Below are positions 14,364 to 15,816 of a DNA stretch of 15,816 nt, piece after piece. A model generated the notes under the pieces. It saw only the letters and a list, made by a program, of their open reading frames with translations. It did not search any database and had not been told where the DNA came from. This stretch comes from Phyllobacteriaceae bacterium (GTDB taxonomy: Bacteria > Pseudomonadota > Alphaproteobacteria > Rhizobiales > Devosiaceae): the NCBI GenBank assembly GCA_012799265.1, contig JAAZLP010000325.1:1-15816 (forward strand), in the 5' to 3' direction. The position numbers were made by a program, and so were the translations under genes. How positions within the stretch are numbered: the stretch's first letter is position 1; the number at the start of each line of letters is the position of its first letter.

Positions 14364-15297
14364 AATGCACCCAGAACTTTGACGTCAGGAACGAGAAGGC
14401 GGTGAAGGCGGCGACGATGATCAGCAGCACCCAGGCGAGCGCGGAGGCATAGCCCATGCGGAAGAAGCCGAATGCCTCGTTGTAGAGGTAGAGCGTGTAG
14501 AAGAGCGTCGAGTTGATCGGCCCGCCCGTACCGCCCGAGATGATGAAGGACGGGGTGAAGCTCTTGAAGGCTTCGATGGTCTGGATGATGGCATTGAAGA
14601 ACACCACCGGGGTCAGCATGGGCAGGGTGATCTTCCAGAACTGGCGCCAGCGCGAGGCCCCATCGAGGCTGGCCGCCTCATACATGTCCTGCGGGATCTG
14701 ACGGAGCCCGGCGAGGAAGATGATCATGGGCGAGCCGAACTGCCAGATGGCGAGAATGATCAGCGTCCAAAGCGACGTATTGGGATTGGAAATCCAGCTC
14801 GGACCAATGATGCCGAAAGTGGCAAGCACCTGATTGACGAGGCCATTGCCGGCAAAAATCTGGCGCCAGAGAATGGCGATGGCGACCGAAGCGCCGAGCA
14901 GGCTCGGCAGATAAAAGAGCGCGCGATAGATCGAGAGGCCGCGCATGCCGCGATTGAGCAGCAGGGCGACGCCCAGCGCGAAGGCCAGCTTCAGCGGCAC
15001 CGAGAAGATGACGAAGATAAAGGTGACCCGCATGGAGGCGGCAAATTTCGGGTCATTGGTGAACATGCGCACATAATTGTCCATCCCGGCCCAGCGTGGA
15101 GCGGTCAGGAGATCGAAGTGCGTGAAGCTCAGATAGAGCGAGGTCAGGATCGGCCCGATGGTGAGGCCGAAAAAGCCGATGAACCAAGGCAAAAGGAAGA
15201 GATAGCCGGGGGCATGGTTTTCCCATACCCCCCGCCAGTATGAAGGGGCAGCCACGCCGGTTGGAGTTGCGTTGGACGTATCAACCTGCGTGGCCAT
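14353..15297 (-). CDS. Carbohydrate ABC transporter permease (MalF/UgpA type)
   Basis: 314-residue inner-membrane partner of the MalG-type permease. About six helices; the first at about 31-58 (GYLFLLPWFIGFFGLTIGPI). The EAA loop EAASLDGASRWRQFWKITLP is at 207-226. The hydrophilic N-terminus (1-25) is cytoplasmic. ATG at 15297 follows GAGGG at good spacing and comes 16 bases after the stop of the substrate-binding protein gene. The window holds no promoter for it, since transcription starts further right. Confidence 0.95.
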   Translation of the reverse strand: MATQVDTSNATPTGVAAPSYWRGVWENHAPGYLFLLPWFIGFFGLTIGPILTSLYLSFTHFDLLTAPRWAGMDNYVRMFTNDPKFAASMRVTFIFVIFSVPLKLAFALGVALLLNRGMRGLSIYRALFYLPSLLGASVAIAILWRQIFAGNGLVNQVLATFGIIGPSWISNPNTSLWTLIILAIWQFGSPMIIFLAGLRQIPQDMYEAASLDGASRWRQFWKITLPMLTPVVFFNAIIQTIEAFKSFTPSFIISGGTGGPINSTLFYTLYLYNEAFGFFRMGYASALAWVLLIIVAAFTAFSFLTSKFWVHYDD

Positions 15298-15313
15298 AGT
15301 CGTTCCCTCAGTC

Positions 15314-15816
15314 TCAGGCCTGACGCGCGAGGATGGCGGCAGCTTCGGTGACGAAGTACTGGCCGGCGTCCTCTGGCGAGCGAGCCCCGAAAGCGACTTC
15401 CTGGCTCAATGTGCGCAGGAGCGAGATGTCGATTTCACCAGCAGCTGCCGGCGGCGGCGGGGGGAGCGGGCCAAGCAGGTCGCCGAGATTGGCGACGAAG
15501 TTGAGCGCGATCTGATCCTGCTCGTTGAGGGTCGGCGCGATGGCGTCGCGGACGCCCGGAATGCAGGGAATACCGCGTTCGACGCCAAGCACCTTCCCCG
15601 CTTCTGGGTCGTTGATGAAGAAGGAGAGATATTCGGCCGCCAGTTCCTTGTTGCTGGACGAGCCGCCAATGGAGAAGAACATCGACGGCTTGCGGTAGTG
15701 GCCGCCACCGACGCCCGGCGCGATGCGCGGGTAGCTGGTCATGGACAGCTTGTCCTTGTTGACCGACTGGTGGATGACGAGCTGGTTCGAGTTCGAGGGC
15801 AGGAGCGCTGCCTTGC
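15314..15816 (-). CDS. ABC transporter sugar-binding protein, C-terminal part (N-terminus beyond window)
   Basis: 167 codons of the C-terminal part of a periplasmic extracellular solute-binding protein (SBP family 1 type) that delivers substrate to the two permeases. The frame is open to the right edge, so the signal peptide and N-terminal lobe are outside. GGGHYRKPSMFFSIGGSSSNKELAA (split here by function: a binding-cleft strand, then a helix), FFINDPEAGKVLGVERGIP and the final helical segment with SPEDAGQYF are typical of the C-lobe of CUT1 binding proteins. A proline run PLPPPPPAAAG near the end is a flexible linker and slightly unusual. Being first in the visible operon fits the normal gene order. 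Confidence 0.9.
   Translation of the reverse strand, partial: KAALLPSNSNQLVIHQSVNKDKLSMTSYPRIAPGVGGGHYRKPSMFFSIGGSSSNKELAAEYLSFFINDPEAGKVLGVERGIPCIPGVRDAIAPTLNEQDQIALNFVANLGDLLGPLPPPPPAAAGEIDISLLRTLSQEVAFGARSPEDAGQYFVTEAAAILARQA

Noticed and set aside
12415..14405. Long plus-strand open frames opposite the dehydrogenase and permease genes
   Set aside because: Acidic and low in complexity, fully mirrored by conserved minus-strand genes.

Overview
The window looks like chromosomal DNA of a high-GC alphaproteobacterium, most likely Hyphomicrobiales (Devosia or a relative). That placement rests on gene content, codon use, and what look like alphaproteobacterial stress-sigma and sigma-54 promoter motifs. 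It is inference from family recognition, not from a search.

Left part (1-3284, all minus strand): two tandem glnK-amtB cassettes for ammonium uptake and nitrogen sensing. The left amtB is cut by the window edge. The two P-II proteins differ at only 8 of 112 residues, while the two Amt proteins belong to visibly different lineages. Both glnK genes carry the same sigma-54-like element about 50 bases before the start codon. The region from 3285 to 3569, shared with the divergent gene to the right, holds three inverted repeats.

Middle part (3570-6913): a UbiH/UbiF/Coq6-type flavin hydroxylase on the plus strand meets a minus-strand operon head-on, sharing the palindromic stop CTAG. That operon is cnoX-like thioredoxin/TPR protein, LON substrate-binding-domain protein, then Trm112-family protein. 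A tRNA-Gly(GCC) follows on the plus strand with a clear terminator.

Catalase region (6969-9395): a large-subunit KatE/HPII-type catalase has an EcfG-type promoter motif (GGAAC-N16-CGTT) in front and a strong terminator behind. Its reading frame is broken by one in-frame amber codon at 7653-7655. Spacing between the catalytic residues on either side of the break matches intact catalases exactly, so a single base substitution, or a sequence error, is the simplest reading.

Right part (9402-15816, all minus strand): an alpha/beta hydrolase, and upstream of it a carbohydrate ABC uptake operon. Transcription order is substrate-binding protein (cut by the edge), two permeases, two Gfo/Idh/MocA dehydrogenases, then an MsmX/UgpC-type ATPase. 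The arrangement suggests import of a sugar or sugar derivative followed by oxidation, but the substrate cannot be read from the sequence. A long hairpin sits over the stop codon between the transporter and dehydrogenase genes.

I found no CRISPR array, insertion sequence, prophage gene or clearly novel multi-gene system. The most unusual items are the amber-interrupted catalase with its intact stress promoter, the duplicated glnK-amtB cassettes with matching atypical promoters, and the cluster of inverted repeats at 3423-3509.
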